Of a stretch of DNA of 64,000 bases, positions 38,828-47,476 are shown piece by piece. The stretch lies in NCBI RefSeq assembly GCF_036924745.1, contig NZ_JAZHSD010000001.1:6819001-6883000 (forward strand), read 5' to 3'. The notes beneath the pieces are model-generated. The model was not told the origin of the DNA and ran no database searches. It saw nothing but the letters and a program-made list of their open reading frames with translations. Positions within the stretch are counted from its first letter, which is position 1, and every line of letters begins with the position of its first letter. The DNA is from Bradyrhizobium sp. AZCC 1693. Its GTDB lineage: Bacteria; Pseudomonadota; Alphaproteobacteria; Rhizobiales; Xanthobacteraceae. A program made the position numbers and the translations under genes.

Positions 38828-41794
38828 TCAGAGTCCGATGCCCCGGCCTCTGCCGAGGTCGATGCCGTGAGTGAAGGCCAATTCCTGGCCGAGCCGGCGG
38901 CCTGAATCGAACGCGATGCCTAGGTCTTTCTTGCAGATGGCGAGGATGGATTCCAGTTGTGGATCGCGTTCGAGGCTTTTAGCCATGTCGCCCATCGCCG
39001 AGCGCGTGGCCTTGTACCCCGACATGTCGCCCGCCTGATACTGACGCTGGCTGACCTGGTCGAGTTTCTGCCAGCGCTCCACGAAACGGTCGGCGTGGCG
39101 AGCCGGATCGGTGCGGATTTCGGTTTCGAGTTGGAGCGCGCGGATGGTCCGGGCGATGCGACCGGAGGCGGCTTCACTGACAAGTCCCGGCTCTTTGACA
39201 TAGGCGGCCTCGGCATCGCGCCAGCCGTGGGGACGCACCCCCTCGAAGGCCTTGCGGGCCTCAGTCAGTTCACGCATCTGCTCGGGGCTGCCCTTGCCAT
39301 CCACATCCCCGGTGCTGAGTATCGCGTCCACGGCGCGGGCATGGCGCATGAGCGCCCGCGTGCGCGCCCGACGCAACGCCGTTTCCGGATCTTCCGCCGC
39401 CTTCCTTTCCGGCGCTTCCATTTCGCGCCGCGCCGCCATCCCTGCGCTTTCCCTTTCCGGCCGCTGCGCGCCATCGACGGGCAGGCGTAGACCGTCAAAC
39501 ATGTCGCGCACCTTCTCCGGCACGATCCTGCGCACGATCTGGACGACACGGGCGCGGAAGCTGATCCCGCGCCGCTCGGCATAGCTCTGCGCCGGATCGC
39601 GTTGCTCGTAGTCCGCCGCCATGTCCTTGGCGCGGTCGCGCGACAGCGTGCGGGTGAGCCGGTCCTGGCTGGCGAAGTCGTCGCGGCCATAATGCAAGTC
39701 CATGCCGTCGCGATGCCGCGACAGGGCCACATAACTGCCATGGGCATCCATGCCCGGCGTCGCCAGCACATGGGCGCAGTCCACCGTCATGCCCTGCGCC
39801 TTGTGGATGGTCGCGGCATAGCCGTGGTCGATGCGGTTGTAATCTTTGAGGTCGAATGAAACGCTGCGCCCGTCATCGGTGCGCACGGACATGGACTGCG
39901 TGCTGATCTCTTCGACGGTCCCGAGCGTGCCATTCTTCACGCCGAGCCCGCGTTCGTTTTGCAGGAACATGACGCGATCACCGCCGGCGAAGCTGCGCTC
40001 GCCGCGTTCGACTGTGACACGCACATCATCGCGCAGAAGGCCCGCCGCTCGCATCCGTTCGCGCGCGCCCTCATTGAGCGCGCGCACTTCGGCATTCGTG
40101 TGAGTAAGGATGACGCGGCTCTGGTCGGGCGATGCTTGCCGGTCGCGGTCCCAGCGGTCGATCAGATCGCCGCGCGCCTGCTCGCGTGTTGCGGCGTCAT
40201 GCACCATGCCACGGGCGTCATAGGCATGGATCGCAGAGCCGATCCTGCCACTCGCCAGATCGCGCGTGGCGTCGCGCTGCCAGTCCTCCCGCTGGCGGCG
40301 CACTTCGCCGATTTCCGCGCCGCCGTGACGCTCGTGAATCGAGCGGAATGCCGCGCCGGCTTCGATGGATTGCAACTGTTGCGGATCGCCGACCAGCACC
40401 GCCTTCGCACCGGCCTCTGCAGCATGGGACAGCACGCGCTCCAACTGGCGCGTGCCGATCATGCCCGCCTCGTCGATCACCAGAACAGCGCGGGCGCTGA
40501 GCTGGTCGCGACCTTGTTGCCATCCATGTTCCATGCTGGCGATGGTGCGGGAAGCAATGCCCGTTCCGCTTTCCAAGTTCTCGGCGGCGATCCCGGACAG
40601 CGCTACGCCCCGGACCTCGTAACCCGCCGCTTCCCATGCCTCCCGCGCCACGCCCAGCATGGCGCTCTTGCCGGTCCCGGCATGGCCGACCACGATCGAA
40701 AGATCGCGCGCGTCCGTGACACGCGCCAGCGCGTCCGCCTGCTCGCCGGACAGGGCAAGGCCGCGCTGTTCGGCATGTGCCAAGGCCGCCTGGCGGTGCC
40801 CGTCATTCACCTCATGGCGTTCCCGCTCCGCCATCGATTCCGCCGCGCGGTGCAGGCGTTGTTCCGCCTCGATCATCTGCCGGGTGGTGAAGCGGTCCTC
40901 GCCGCGTCCGTCCTGCCCGAGTTCGACAAGATCGGGCGCATCGCGCATCGCACCCATGACTTCGCTGAACTGGTCGATCCCCTCGCTATGCCGGTGTGCA
41001 AACTTCGCCATGTCGCGCCGCGTGAAGGTCGATTGCTGCTGCGTGATCGCATCCAGTGCAAGGGAAGGATTTGCGATGATCCGCGCGCCATTGCCGCGCG
41101 CGATCTCGCGGTGCACCTCCACACGGTCGGTGGCTTCGATCCCTTCACGCTCGATACGCTGCGCGGGCGCACCGATCTGGCTTTGCGGCTCCAGCGCGAT
41201 GCCCTGCGCCTCAAGGCTGCGATGATCGATGCGCGCGTCGATATCGAGTTCGGCCAGCCGCTCATTGGCAAGCTCGGCCCAACGTTCGCGCCAGCGCTCC
41301 ACCATCTCCGTGCGGTTCCAGTCCCGCACTTTCGGGCCAAAACCGTTTTCGTCCACCGCGCGCATGGTCAGCATGACATGGGCATGGGGTTTGGGCATGC
41401 TGTCCTCACCGATATCCCGGTGCACGTTGAGATCGGCGATCATGCCCCGATCCACAAACTCCGACTGCACGAAGTCGCGGGCGAGTTCGATGCCCTGTGC
41501 CTGTGTCAGTTCGCGCGGAAGGGCGAATTCGACCTCGCGGGCAAGCTGCGCGTCCTTGCGGACCTCGAACGCCTCGACATCGTTCCACAGCCGCTCGCGG
41601 TCGCTCCATGCCTCGGGCGTGTTCTCCGGCAGCATCACTTCGGAATGGACGACGCCGCGCTTGGCAGAAAAATCATGGCTACGATCAAGCCGCTCGTCGC
41701 GCAACCGCGAGGCAGAGCGGTAGGCGGCGGACGCTACCGCGCTGCTTCCGGCCTTGCGGCCAATGACCTTGACGTGAAGATGATAGATCGCCAT
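38828..41794 (-). CDS. traA: Ti-type conjugative relaxase TraA (MOBQ) with helicase domain
   Basis: A 988-residue relaxase-helicase. The N-terminal MobA/MobL domain has AYRSASRL with a candidate nicking tyrosine and PHAHVMLTMR with the metal-binding histidines. A helicase domain follows: Walker A GHAGTGKSAML near residue 370, Walker B VLVIDEAGM near 438 and YAATIHKAQGMTVD near 660. The enzyme nicks oriT and leads the DNA out. TraC/TraD-like genes are divergent, with the candidate oriT between. No TraG coupling protein or mating-channel gene is in the window. Confidence 0.92.
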   Translation of the reverse strand: MAIYHLHVKVIGRKAGSSAVASAAYRSASRLRDERLDRSHDFSAKRGVVHSEVMLPENTPEAWSDRERLWNDVEAFEVRKDAQLAREVEFALPRELTQAQGIELARDFVQSEFVDRGMIADLNVHRDIGEDSMPKPHAHVMLTMRAVDENGFGPKVRDWNRTEMVERWRERWAELANERLAELDIDARIDHRSLEAQGIALEPQSQIGAPAQRIEREGIEATDRVEVHREIARGNGARIIANPSLALDAITQQQSTFTRRDMAKFAHRHSEGIDQFSEVMGAMRDAPDLVELGQDGRGEDRFTTRQMIEAEQRLHRAAESMAERERHEVNDGHRQAALAHAEQRGLALSGEQADALARVTDARDLSIVVGHAGTGKSAMLGVAREAWEAAGYEVRGVALSGIAAENLESGTGIASRTIASMEHGWQQGRDQLSARAVLVIDEAGMIGTRQLERVLSHAAEAGAKAVLVGDPQQLQSIEAGAAFRSIHERHGGAEIGEVRRQREDWQRDATRDLASGRIGSAIHAYDARGMVHDAATREQARGDLIDRWDRDRQASPDQSRVILTHTNAEVRALNEGARERMRAAGLLRDDVRVTVERGERSFAGGDRVMFLQNERGLGVKNGTLGTVEEISTQSMSVRTDDGRSVSFDLKDYNRIDHGYAATIHKAQGMTVDCAHVLATPGMDAHGSYVALSRHRDGMDLHYGRDDFASQDRLTRTLSRDRAKDMAADYEQRDPAQSYAERRGISFRARVVQIVRRIVPEKVRDMFDGLRLPVDGAQRPERESAGMAARREMEAPERKAAEDPETALRRARTRALMRHARAVDAILSTGDVDGKGSPEQMRELTEARKAFEGVRPHGWRDAEAAYVKEPGLVSEAASGRIARTIRALQLETEIRTDPARHADRFVERWQKLDQVSQRQYQAGDMSGYKATRSAMGDMAKSLERDPQLESILAICKKDLGIAFDSGRRLGQELAFTHGIDLGRGRGIGL

Positions 41795-41824
41795 CGCGAC
41801 CGGATCATTGACACGGCCAGGCGC

Positions 41825-41852
41825 ACGTCGGAACGACGTATAAGCGCGCCCT
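41825..41852 (+). promoter_or_regulatory. Candidate origin of transfer (oriT) with nic-like core
   Basis: In the 169-base gap between the divergent traA and traC-like genes, ACGTCG-GAA-CGACGT (41825-41839) forms a perfect inverted repeat. It is followed at once by TAAGCGCGCCCT (41841-41852). This resembles the RSF1010/pTi-type nic core, in which nicking occurs in a (T)AAGTGCGCCCT-like sequence. One base differs from that consensus (C for T). Position, orientation and relaxase class agree. Confidence 0.7.
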
Positions 41853-41963
41853 CCCTCGAAAAATTCTCGGGCGGGACTACCCCGTCCCAGGCCGTCCCGG
41901 CAGCCTTACAGCATTCCGCAGGCTGCTCGACTATAACAGCTCCATCGACAGCTTACGGAGAAT

Positions 41964-42293
41964 ATGATGCGCAAGCCACGGGACTTTGACGCGGAACTGA
42001 AAGCGCTCGAAAGCAAAGCGCGCGAGCTGAAAACCCGCAAGGTGCAGCAGCTCGGCGAACTGGTCATCGCCACCGGGGCTGACACACTCACCACCCATGA
42101 ACTGGCGGGTGCGCTGATCGTGCTGGCGGAGACAAAAGAGGCCGGAAAGAGGGGCGCATGGGCCAAGCGCGGAGCGGCGTTCTTTCAAAGCCGGTCGCGG
42201 CGAAATGCACCGGCAATTGACCGCGACACGGACGGCGCTCCGGGCCAACCGGGCGGCGCGCAACCACCATCAGGCGGCTCGCGCCCGGCATGA
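41964..42293 (+). CDS. traC: TraC-like mobilisation accessory protein
   Basis: A 109-residue protein, MRKPRDFDAELKALESKAREL..., with an N-terminal coiled-coil-like helix and KVQQLGELVIATGADTLTTHELAGALI, the form of the small TraC/TraD DNA-binding accessories of rhizobial plasmids. The proline/glycine-rich tail is variable. It is divergent from traA and followed directly by the TraD-like gene. The symbol is by position and resemblance. Confidence 0.75.
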   Translation: MMRKPRDFDAELKALESKARELKTRKVQQLGELVIATGADTLTTHELAGALIVLAETKEAGKRGAWAKRGAAFFQSRSRRNAPAIDRDTDGAPGQPGGAQPPSGGSRPA

Positions 42294-42294
42294 C

Positions 42295-42561
42295 ATGCGC
42301 ACGTGGCAGGTCGAGCGCCGCAAGCGTACGCGGCACCTCATCGAACTCGGCGGCCTCGTCGTGAAAGCCGGCGTCGTGGACCTGACCGGCGACGACCGCG
42401 CCATCATTCTCGGCGCGCTGCTCTGGATCGCCGACAAGCTCCAAAGCGATCAGGGCGAACAGGCGCGAGCGCGGTGGGCAGCAAAGGGGAAGCAAGCGTT
42501 CGAGGCGGCCGCAGCGACACACAAGGGAACAGATCGAACTGTCCCAGCAGTTCGTCCTTGA
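42295..42561 (+). CDS. traD: TraD-like mobilisation accessory protein
   Basis: The chain MRTWQVERRKRTRHLIELGGLV is typical of TraD of Ti-type conjugation systems, followed by AIILGALLWIADKLQSDQ. Start 42295 is one base after the previous stop; an earlier in-frame ATG at 42205 would overlap the TraC-like gene. About 88 residues. Confidence 0.82.
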   Translation: MRTWQVERRKRTRHLIELGGLVVKAGVVDLTGDDRAIILGALLWIADKLQSDQGEQARARWAAKGKQAFEAAAATHKGTDRTVPAVRP

Positions 42562-42949
42562 GACACGACATTGGCATGTTAGCCGTGCGCCGCATTCACC
42601 TGGCTGTGAGCGACACGGTGCTGAGGGAGCGACGAACAGCAAGCTCCCGGGACGATGTCCCCCGCGCGCACGGCCGCGAAAGGTGTCTGCTGCGCTTCGA
42701 GCGGATGCCGCGATGGCGAGCAGCGCGGCATCCGGTGTTGTAAGACTGCCTGACCAAGAATCGTCCGACGACAATTGCAGCCAAAGATATCGTCTGGATG
42801 GGAGAGCTCTCATTCGCGCTTGAGTTCACGTAAAAAATGCAGAAACAAACCGAGTCAGGATGAGACATCAAAACGTCTCGATTCGTCACGGTCTGACACA
42901 GAATGTAACGCTCACACCTGCGCATCTGGTGGAGCGCGCAGAGAAAATT
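42562..42949. other. Interval without a gene
   Basis: No supported gene. It separates the mobilisation genes from the tRNA-fMet fragment at 42950 and may contain the end of the integrated element. Confidence 0.4.
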
Positions 42950-43000
42950 GTCAGGCTCATAACCTGAAGGTCATAGGTTCAAATCCTATCCCCGCAACCA
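42950..43000 (+). pseudogene. 3' fragment of initiator tRNA-Met, integration boundary
   Basis: GTCAGGCTCATAACCTGAAG is an initiator tRNA-Met anticodon arm with CAT, followed by variable loop, T-arm ATAGGTTCAAATCCTAT, acceptor CCCCGCA and ACCA. The 5' acceptor strand, D-arm and most of the upstream half are absent; bases before 42950 do not fold into it, apart from a GGTGGAGC segment at 42928-42935 that resembles the missing part. A 3' tRNA half followed by its own terminator is typical of a site re-created by integration of a mobile element into tRNA-fMet. Confidence 0.75.
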
Positions 43001-43009
43001 AACAACAAG

Positions 43010-43042
43010 CCCTTGAAAACAAGATGTTTTCAAGGGTTTTTT
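43010..43042 (+). terminator. Rho-independent terminator of the tRNA-fMet fragment
   Basis: Perfect 11-base stem CCCTTGAAAAC / GTTTTCAAGGG with loop AAGAT, followed by six T residues. It lies nine bases after the tRNA CCA, so it is the native terminator of the original tRNA gene. Confidence 0.88.
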
Positions 43043-43410
43043 GTTGCGCAGATTTTAGTCCGAAATTTCGTTCGTGGAAGCGTCGTGGAAGCGGCAGGAG
43101 GAAAGTTGCAGCGCGAAATCGGCGAGGGCGCAAGGGGCGCGATGACTCAATTGTGATCGCTGTCGATGGCGAGCGCCGCAACGTCAGATCACGGTTGGCA
43201 TGGCCGTTCACGATCTTTGCTGCTCCGGCTACCGCTGCCTCACCGATAAACTACTTAGCAGAACGGGTCGCTCGAAGCCTCTCGTGGAGTACGGCATCGT
43301 AGTCAGAAGGACATTGAAGCCGTCTTTATGCATCCACGCAAGGCCAACTGTAGTGACTTCCTGCAAGTTGGGCTGCAGCTTTCTGCCCCCGAACCCCCAC
43401 GTGAGCCGGT
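43043..43410. other. Interval without a gene
   Basis: No convincing coding region. Short open frames here overlap the tRNA fragment or lack start and RBS signals. It leads into the 3' end of the metallophosphoesterase gene. Confidence 0.4.
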
Positions 43411-45327
43411 TTAAGCGGGACCGGATTTCCCAGACACTGTGAATGTTTCGATGAGGTGCGGAGCGAGTGGCTTCGAAGGCACCCACCGCGGCTCGTCCGG
43501 ATTGCCAATCTCATATTTTTGATTGTCGTTCCAGTCGTCGCGCTGCGGCACATTCTCCAGGCCGATTGCGTGAATCTGGACCTCGTCGCCTTCAATCCGC
43601 AAGCGTAGGAAATTGTTGTATCGGCCGATGCGCAGCGCGCTGAAGGCATCGTTGCGGTTCATGCGCAGCCAGCGGCACGTAAGAAGCATGTTGAGGCCGA
43701 AATAGGTACTTCCGAACAGGAATCCGACAGCCCCCATTTCGAGGAGGAGGAGGCTCACCCACGTCCAGACGCTGTACCATTCACCCGCAAGCGTGAAATG
43801 CTCGGCGTTGCAGGCCGTAAACCAGCGTGCCGCGAGGATCGCCGTGACGACGTGGGCGGTGACGTGGACAAGGCTTGTCCCGATGACGATCATGGCTTTC
43901 TGGAATTGAAGCCAGAGTTTCTCGATCGCCAAGGCGTCGAACTCGTCGGGTCTGATTCGGCGGATTCGCCACGTTCGAAAGATCTCCCCGAGCGAAACCT
44001 TCTCCTGATCGGTCGTATAACCGATGATTCCGCTGCCGATGATCAGGGCGACTGCGATGTACGCGTCTATCTCGTCCCGCAGGCCGATCAGAACGCCGAC
44101 GGCGAAGTAGACCAGCCCCATTAGTATCGAGAAATCCCAGTTCTTGAAAGCAAACCAGATGTTCTGCCGAAGAAGGTCTTGGCTAACTCGGATAGAGGGA
44201 TACACGGCGGGCTCGGTGGCGGTCGGCGCCTGTTTGGCCGTCGAGCCCTGCTCCGGCGGCACCTCGGGTTGCTTGATTGCTGTGGCTTGCTCGGTGTCCT
44301 GAACCTCCGTCGCTTTGTCGGCGAGGGTCAGCTTCACTTTTCGACTGTTCCAGCGAACGCTGACATCCTTTTCGAGTTGATGGGTCGGATGGAGGAATGC
44401 GCCACCGCCGCCTGAGGTCACAAATTGCGTGCCATCCACTGCTTGGTAGCGGCTGTAGTGGTGTGTATCGCCGGACAAAAGAAGCGGGATGGTCAACTGC
44501 TTGTCGGCTCTCTTGATGATGCTGAGGGCGTAATCGACGATTTCCCAGGAGTTGGTGTTGGTGTCGGTATAGAGCCAGCCGGGCTCCGCTGTGCAGAGAA
44601 TGATACGCGAGCCGCGCCGCAGCTCGTTCGCCCGCGCAATCATCTCGAAGTAGTCGGCCTGCGGCTGGTCCAGGTCTTCGGCGAGTTGAATGTCCATCGC
44701 CCAAAGCCACCAGGTCTTTGTAAGCTGGATCGCAAAATAACTTCGCTTCTGATGGGTGCGCCAACCGCCGAAGTGGGTGGGGCGGGTCGGCGTGAAGTAC
44801 GCGAGGAACTGCACCAGGCCATCATACCAGTCGTGGTTGCCCGGAATGGCAAACAACGGTACCCCGTTGGGGTCTTTCCGGTCGGGGTCTGGGAAGGCCC
44901 ACCGATAAGGTTGAAACAGCTGGTTGCGGTAGGTCTGCGCGCTGGCCAGCGGATAGACTTCGTCGCCGCCCATGATGAGCATCTGACCGCGTGGTAGTTT
45001 CTTCCCCTCGACCTCACATTCCTTGCGAGCAAGCAGACATGCGACCGCGAACGTGCTGTCAAAACCATCGCCGAGGTCGGCCACGAAGTCGAACCATACC
45101 GGCCCGGTCCCTTCAGGACTAAATTCATCGACGAAGGCCGTCGCACGTTCCAAATGCTTTTCAGGCGGGACTGTATCGAGCGCGGCGATCATGAGGCGAC
45201 GGTCGGCGTACTGGCCAAACATTGCTGACGTGACCACGTTGTTCAACAGTTTGACGAGTAAGATGGGATTGAACCAGCGGACCATCCGCGGATAGGTCCT
45301 GTAATCCTTCAAGTAGTCAGCGCCCAT
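43411..45327 (-). CDS. Metallophosphoesterase with C-terminal membrane domain
   Basis: About 638 residues from MGADYLKDYRTYP (ATG at 45327); a start at 45378 would add 17 residues. Residues 90-310 form a calcineurin-type phosphoesterase with the metal-ligand motifs VADLGDGFDS, MGGDEVYPLA, IPGNHDWYDG and LSGDTHHYSRY. After a charged linker, residues 375-580 have about six hydrophobic segments (ILMGLVYFAVGVLIGL, IAVALIIGSGIIGY, MIVIGTSLVHVTAHVVTAIL and more). A phosphohydrolase fused to a polytopic membrane anchor suggests a membrane-associated hydrolase. The substrate is unknown. Confidence 0.85.
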   Translation of the reverse strand: MGADYLKDYRTYPRMVRWFNPILLVKLLNNVVTSAMFGQYADRRLMIAALDTVPPEKHLERATAFVDEFSPEGTGPVWFDFVADLGDGFDSTFAVACLLARKECEVEGKKLPRGQMLIMGGDEVYPLASAQTYRNQLFQPYRWAFPDPDRKDPNGVPLFAIPGNHDWYDGLVQFLAYFTPTRPTHFGGWRTHQKRSYFAIQLTKTWWLWAMDIQLAEDLDQPQADYFEMIARANELRRGSRIILCTAEPGWLYTDTNTNSWEIVDYALSIIKRADKQLTIPLLLSGDTHHYSRYQAVDGTQFVTSGGGGAFLHPTHQLEKDVSVRWNSRKVKLTLADKATEVQDTEQATAIKQPEVPPEQGSTAKQAPTATEPAVYPSIRVSQDLLRQNIWFAFKNWDFSILMGLVYFAVGVLIGLRDEIDAYIAVALIIGSGIIGYTTDQEKVSLGEIFRTWRIRRIRPDEFDALAIEKLWLQFQKAMIVIGTSLVHVTAHVVTAILAARWFTACNAEHFTLAGEWYSVWTWVSLLLLEMGAVGFLFGSTYFGLNMLLTCRWLRMNRNDAFSALRIGRYNNFLRLRIEGDEVQIHAIGLENVPQRDDWNDNQKYEIGNPDEPRWVPSKPLAPHLIETFTVSGKSGPA

Positions 45328-45570
45328 GGAAGCCCCCGAGATTCTGCAGCAGAATAGGGTGTTCGTGGCAAGATGCAACCGGCAGGGGAATTTGATCTAC
45401 TCGGGACGGGGATGAATGGCGCGATAGGCGCCTTGCCTGATGAGGCATTTGGCGCGGTCATGTAGCACGGGTCAGTCGGCGGACTTGGTCCGAGTCAGTT
45501 CGCTGACTGATGAGGTTTCGAGCAAAAGCGAGACATGCCCGCCTATCCTGAGAATGTCCGTTCACCGGGG

Positions 45571-45617
45571 TGGACCGGAAGTCGCCGTAGTCCGGCCAAA
45601 CCGACGCGAATGACCCG
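45571..45617. repeat. Dispersed repeat fragment, copy 1
   Basis: GGCCAAACCGACGCGAATGA occurs here (from 45594) and at 51967, preceded in both copies by a similar CGGAAGTCG segment. It is a short dispersed element not tied to a gene; similar wording recurs weakly near 61250. Confidence 0.65.
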
Positions 45618-45775
45618 AGGCGGTCGTTGATCATGCCGACGAACGGCGGCGTCCCCAGTTTCGGCGGAGTTGGGTGCGCTGGTCGAAATAGCGCATTGAT
45701 CAGTCCGGCGAATGTCATTTTGGCATTCATCGGGCATCCTGCCGTATCGTGTCTCGCGCAATCTGCACTCTGAGC

Positions 45776-46054
45776 TCAATCCCAGGGCTCGTGCTTGACC
45801 GGCGGCGGCAGCCAGATCCGCTCGTAGACCCTTTGGAGGTCCTGTTCCTTGGCGACTTCCTGCTGAGGAGAAACCTTTGCGTACTTCGCCTCGGTGGGAC
45901 CGGAAAAGTTGTGCCGATTGATCCTCGGTGCGGAGATCAGACGGGTTACCGAGCCCCCACATCTCGGGCAGCTCCTGAGGGGCGGGTCATTCATCCCGTG
46001 CAGCACCTCGTAGACGACCAGGCAGGGCGTGCATTCGTACTGGTAAACCGGCAT
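45776..46054 (-). CDS. FmdB-type zinc-ribbon protein
   Basis: A 92-residue protein. It starts MPVYQYECTPCLVVYEVLHG, with the zinc ribbon formed by two cysteine pairs: CTPC and CPRCGG. This is the FmdB-type N-terminal domain seen in putative regulators of amide/formamide degradation. The remaining chain is short and charged. The same-strand amidohydrolase lies 132 bases upstream, and the pair may form one transcription unit. Confidence 0.85.
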   Translation of the reverse strand: MPVYQYECTPCLVVYEVLHGMNDPPLRSCPRCGGSVTRLISAPRINRHNFSGPTEAKYAKVSPQQEVAKEQDLQRVYERIWLPPPVKHEPWD

Positions 46055-46186
46055 AGCCTCCTCCTCGACGCTCGGGGGAAACGCGTGGCCGGCAACGGCG
46101 GCCGGCCCAAACTCAGCAAAGGCGCTGCGCCCGTTCCGATCATGTTGCGTCGGAACGGGCGCTCGGGGCGATCCGGTCGGACCGCA

Positions 46187-47476
46187 CTACGGCGTCTTGA
46201 GATTCCAGATGCGCGCCGCGTTCAGGCCAAAAACCTTCGCCTTGATTTCGGGGGTCAGCTTCGGATAGCCGTACCCTTCGACAAGCTGGTCAGGGATCTG
46301 GAACTTCCGGAAGGCCTCGATCTGCCACTGCGGGTTCCCCCACAAGGCCGAGTCGGTCCCCCACATCACGTAATCCTCGCCGAGATCGCGAAGCAGCGTG
46401 CCGAGCACGTGGGCGCACTCGAGCGGCCGGTTCGTCACCGTCGCCGCGAACGTCGAGCCGATCTCGCAGTACAGGTTGTCGCGATGGGGCTTGAATCCTT
46501 TCTTGCCCAACGCCGCCAGCTCCTGATGGTAGGGCCACGCCGAGTGGTAGGCGATGAAGTTCAAGTCCCTGAAATCGTCCGCGGCCGCGTCGAGGTCCTC
46601 TGGATGGGCGTACCGGGCCATGAACTGGCCGAACGGGATGCCCTTGTGGCAGCCGATGTTCTTAACGCCAAGCTTCCGGCACTTCTCCCAGATCGGGTAC
46701 GCCTTCTTCTGGTCGTCGAACCACCAGCCGCGGGCCGGGGTCGAGTCGAACGTGTACAGCTTCAGCCCCGAGATCTTGTAACTCTCCACGAACATCTGGA
46801 GCCGATCCAGCGTCTCTTCGAGGCCCTGGTTGGGGGTCAGGCCACCGCCCAGCATAACGGTGCGGTCTGGCCAGCGCTGTTTGACCTCCGCCTGCTCCTC
46901 GATAGGGATCATGTCCTTGCCGCCGTAGTCCTCGCGGAAACCGAATGGATTGAAGATCGCGACGCTCGTGTCGCTCTCCTCGAGAATCAACTTCCCGAAG
47001 TTCTCGACCGTCATGTCCTTGGTGCCGTTCGGCAGCCCCATGCTCTTGCCGAGGTCGTCGAGGAGATTGACAAACCACATCCCCCTCTCGGTGGTGTTCA
47101 CGCCGGGGATGTAGCCATCTTTCCGCCAGCAGATGTGGGTGTGGGCGTCGACGATGAAGTCCGCCCCCGGCTTCCGGGTGATCATGATCTCCTTGGCCGC
47201 GGTCGGTTCAGCCGCTGCAGCTTCCGTAACGTCGAAGAACCGCGAGCCGGTAATCTTGTTCACGGCCAGCATGCAAGCAGCCAACCCGGATGCCGTTTGG
47301 AAGAAATGCCGCCGCGATAGTCGATTCTTCGTGGCATACACGTCCGCAAACTCGCGGATCCGCTCCCCCATGTTGCCAGCGAGGAAGAGCGATGTCCCCT
47401 GCTCCTCAGGGGTCATCGGGCCGTTGGTGGTTCGCTTATAGTCTTTGAAGTACTCGAAGACACTGAACTCCATCAC
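46187..47476 (-). CDS. Tat-exported amidohydrolase family protein
   Basis: A 429-residue protein. A twin-arginine signal is visible as LSRRHFFQTASGLAACMLA (about residues 53-71), giving an export leader preceded by a 50-residue extension. The TIM-barrel metal site has FIVDAHTHICWRK (the HxH), GCHKGIPFG and IAYHSAWPY histidines, and a late aspartate in WGTDSALWG, as in the ACMSD/amidohydrolase-2 group. It likely hydrolyses or decarboxylates a small cyclic or aromatic substrate in the periplasm. Cotranscription with the FmdB-type gene is likely. Confidence 0.87.
   Translation of the reverse strand: MMEFSVFEYFKDYKRTTNGPMTPEEQGTSLFLAGNMGERIREFADVYATKNRLSRRHFFQTASGLAACMLAVNKITGSRFFDVTEAAAAEPTAAKEIMITRKPGADFIVDAHTHICWRKDGYIPGVNTTERGMWFVNLLDDLGKSMGLPNGTKDMTVENFGKLILEESDTSVAIFNPFGFREDYGGKDMIPIEEQAEVKQRWPDRTVMLGGGLTPNQGLEETLDRLQMFVESYKISGLKLYTFDSTPARGWWFDDQKKAYPIWEKCRKLGVKNIGCHKGIPFGQFMARYAHPEDLDAAADDFRDLNFIAYHSAWPYHQELAALGKKGFKPHRDNLYCEIGSTFAATVTNRPLECAHVLGTLLRDLGEDYVMWGTDSALWGNPQWQIEAFRKFQIPDQLVEGYGYPKLTPEIKAKVFGLNAARIWNLKTP

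Noticed and set aside
38959..41989. A long plus-strand frame (39959-41989) opposite traA
   Set aside because: It is antisense to a relaxase with all motifs intact, and its composition is typical of a GC-rich shadow.
42901..43000. An intact tRNA-Met at the integration boundary
   Set aside because: The 5' acceptor strand and D-arm are missing, so it cannot form a cloverleaf.
45543..45962. Minus-strand frame over the FmdB-type gene
   Set aside because: It overlaps the zinc-ribbon gene in another frame and runs into a dispersed repeat.
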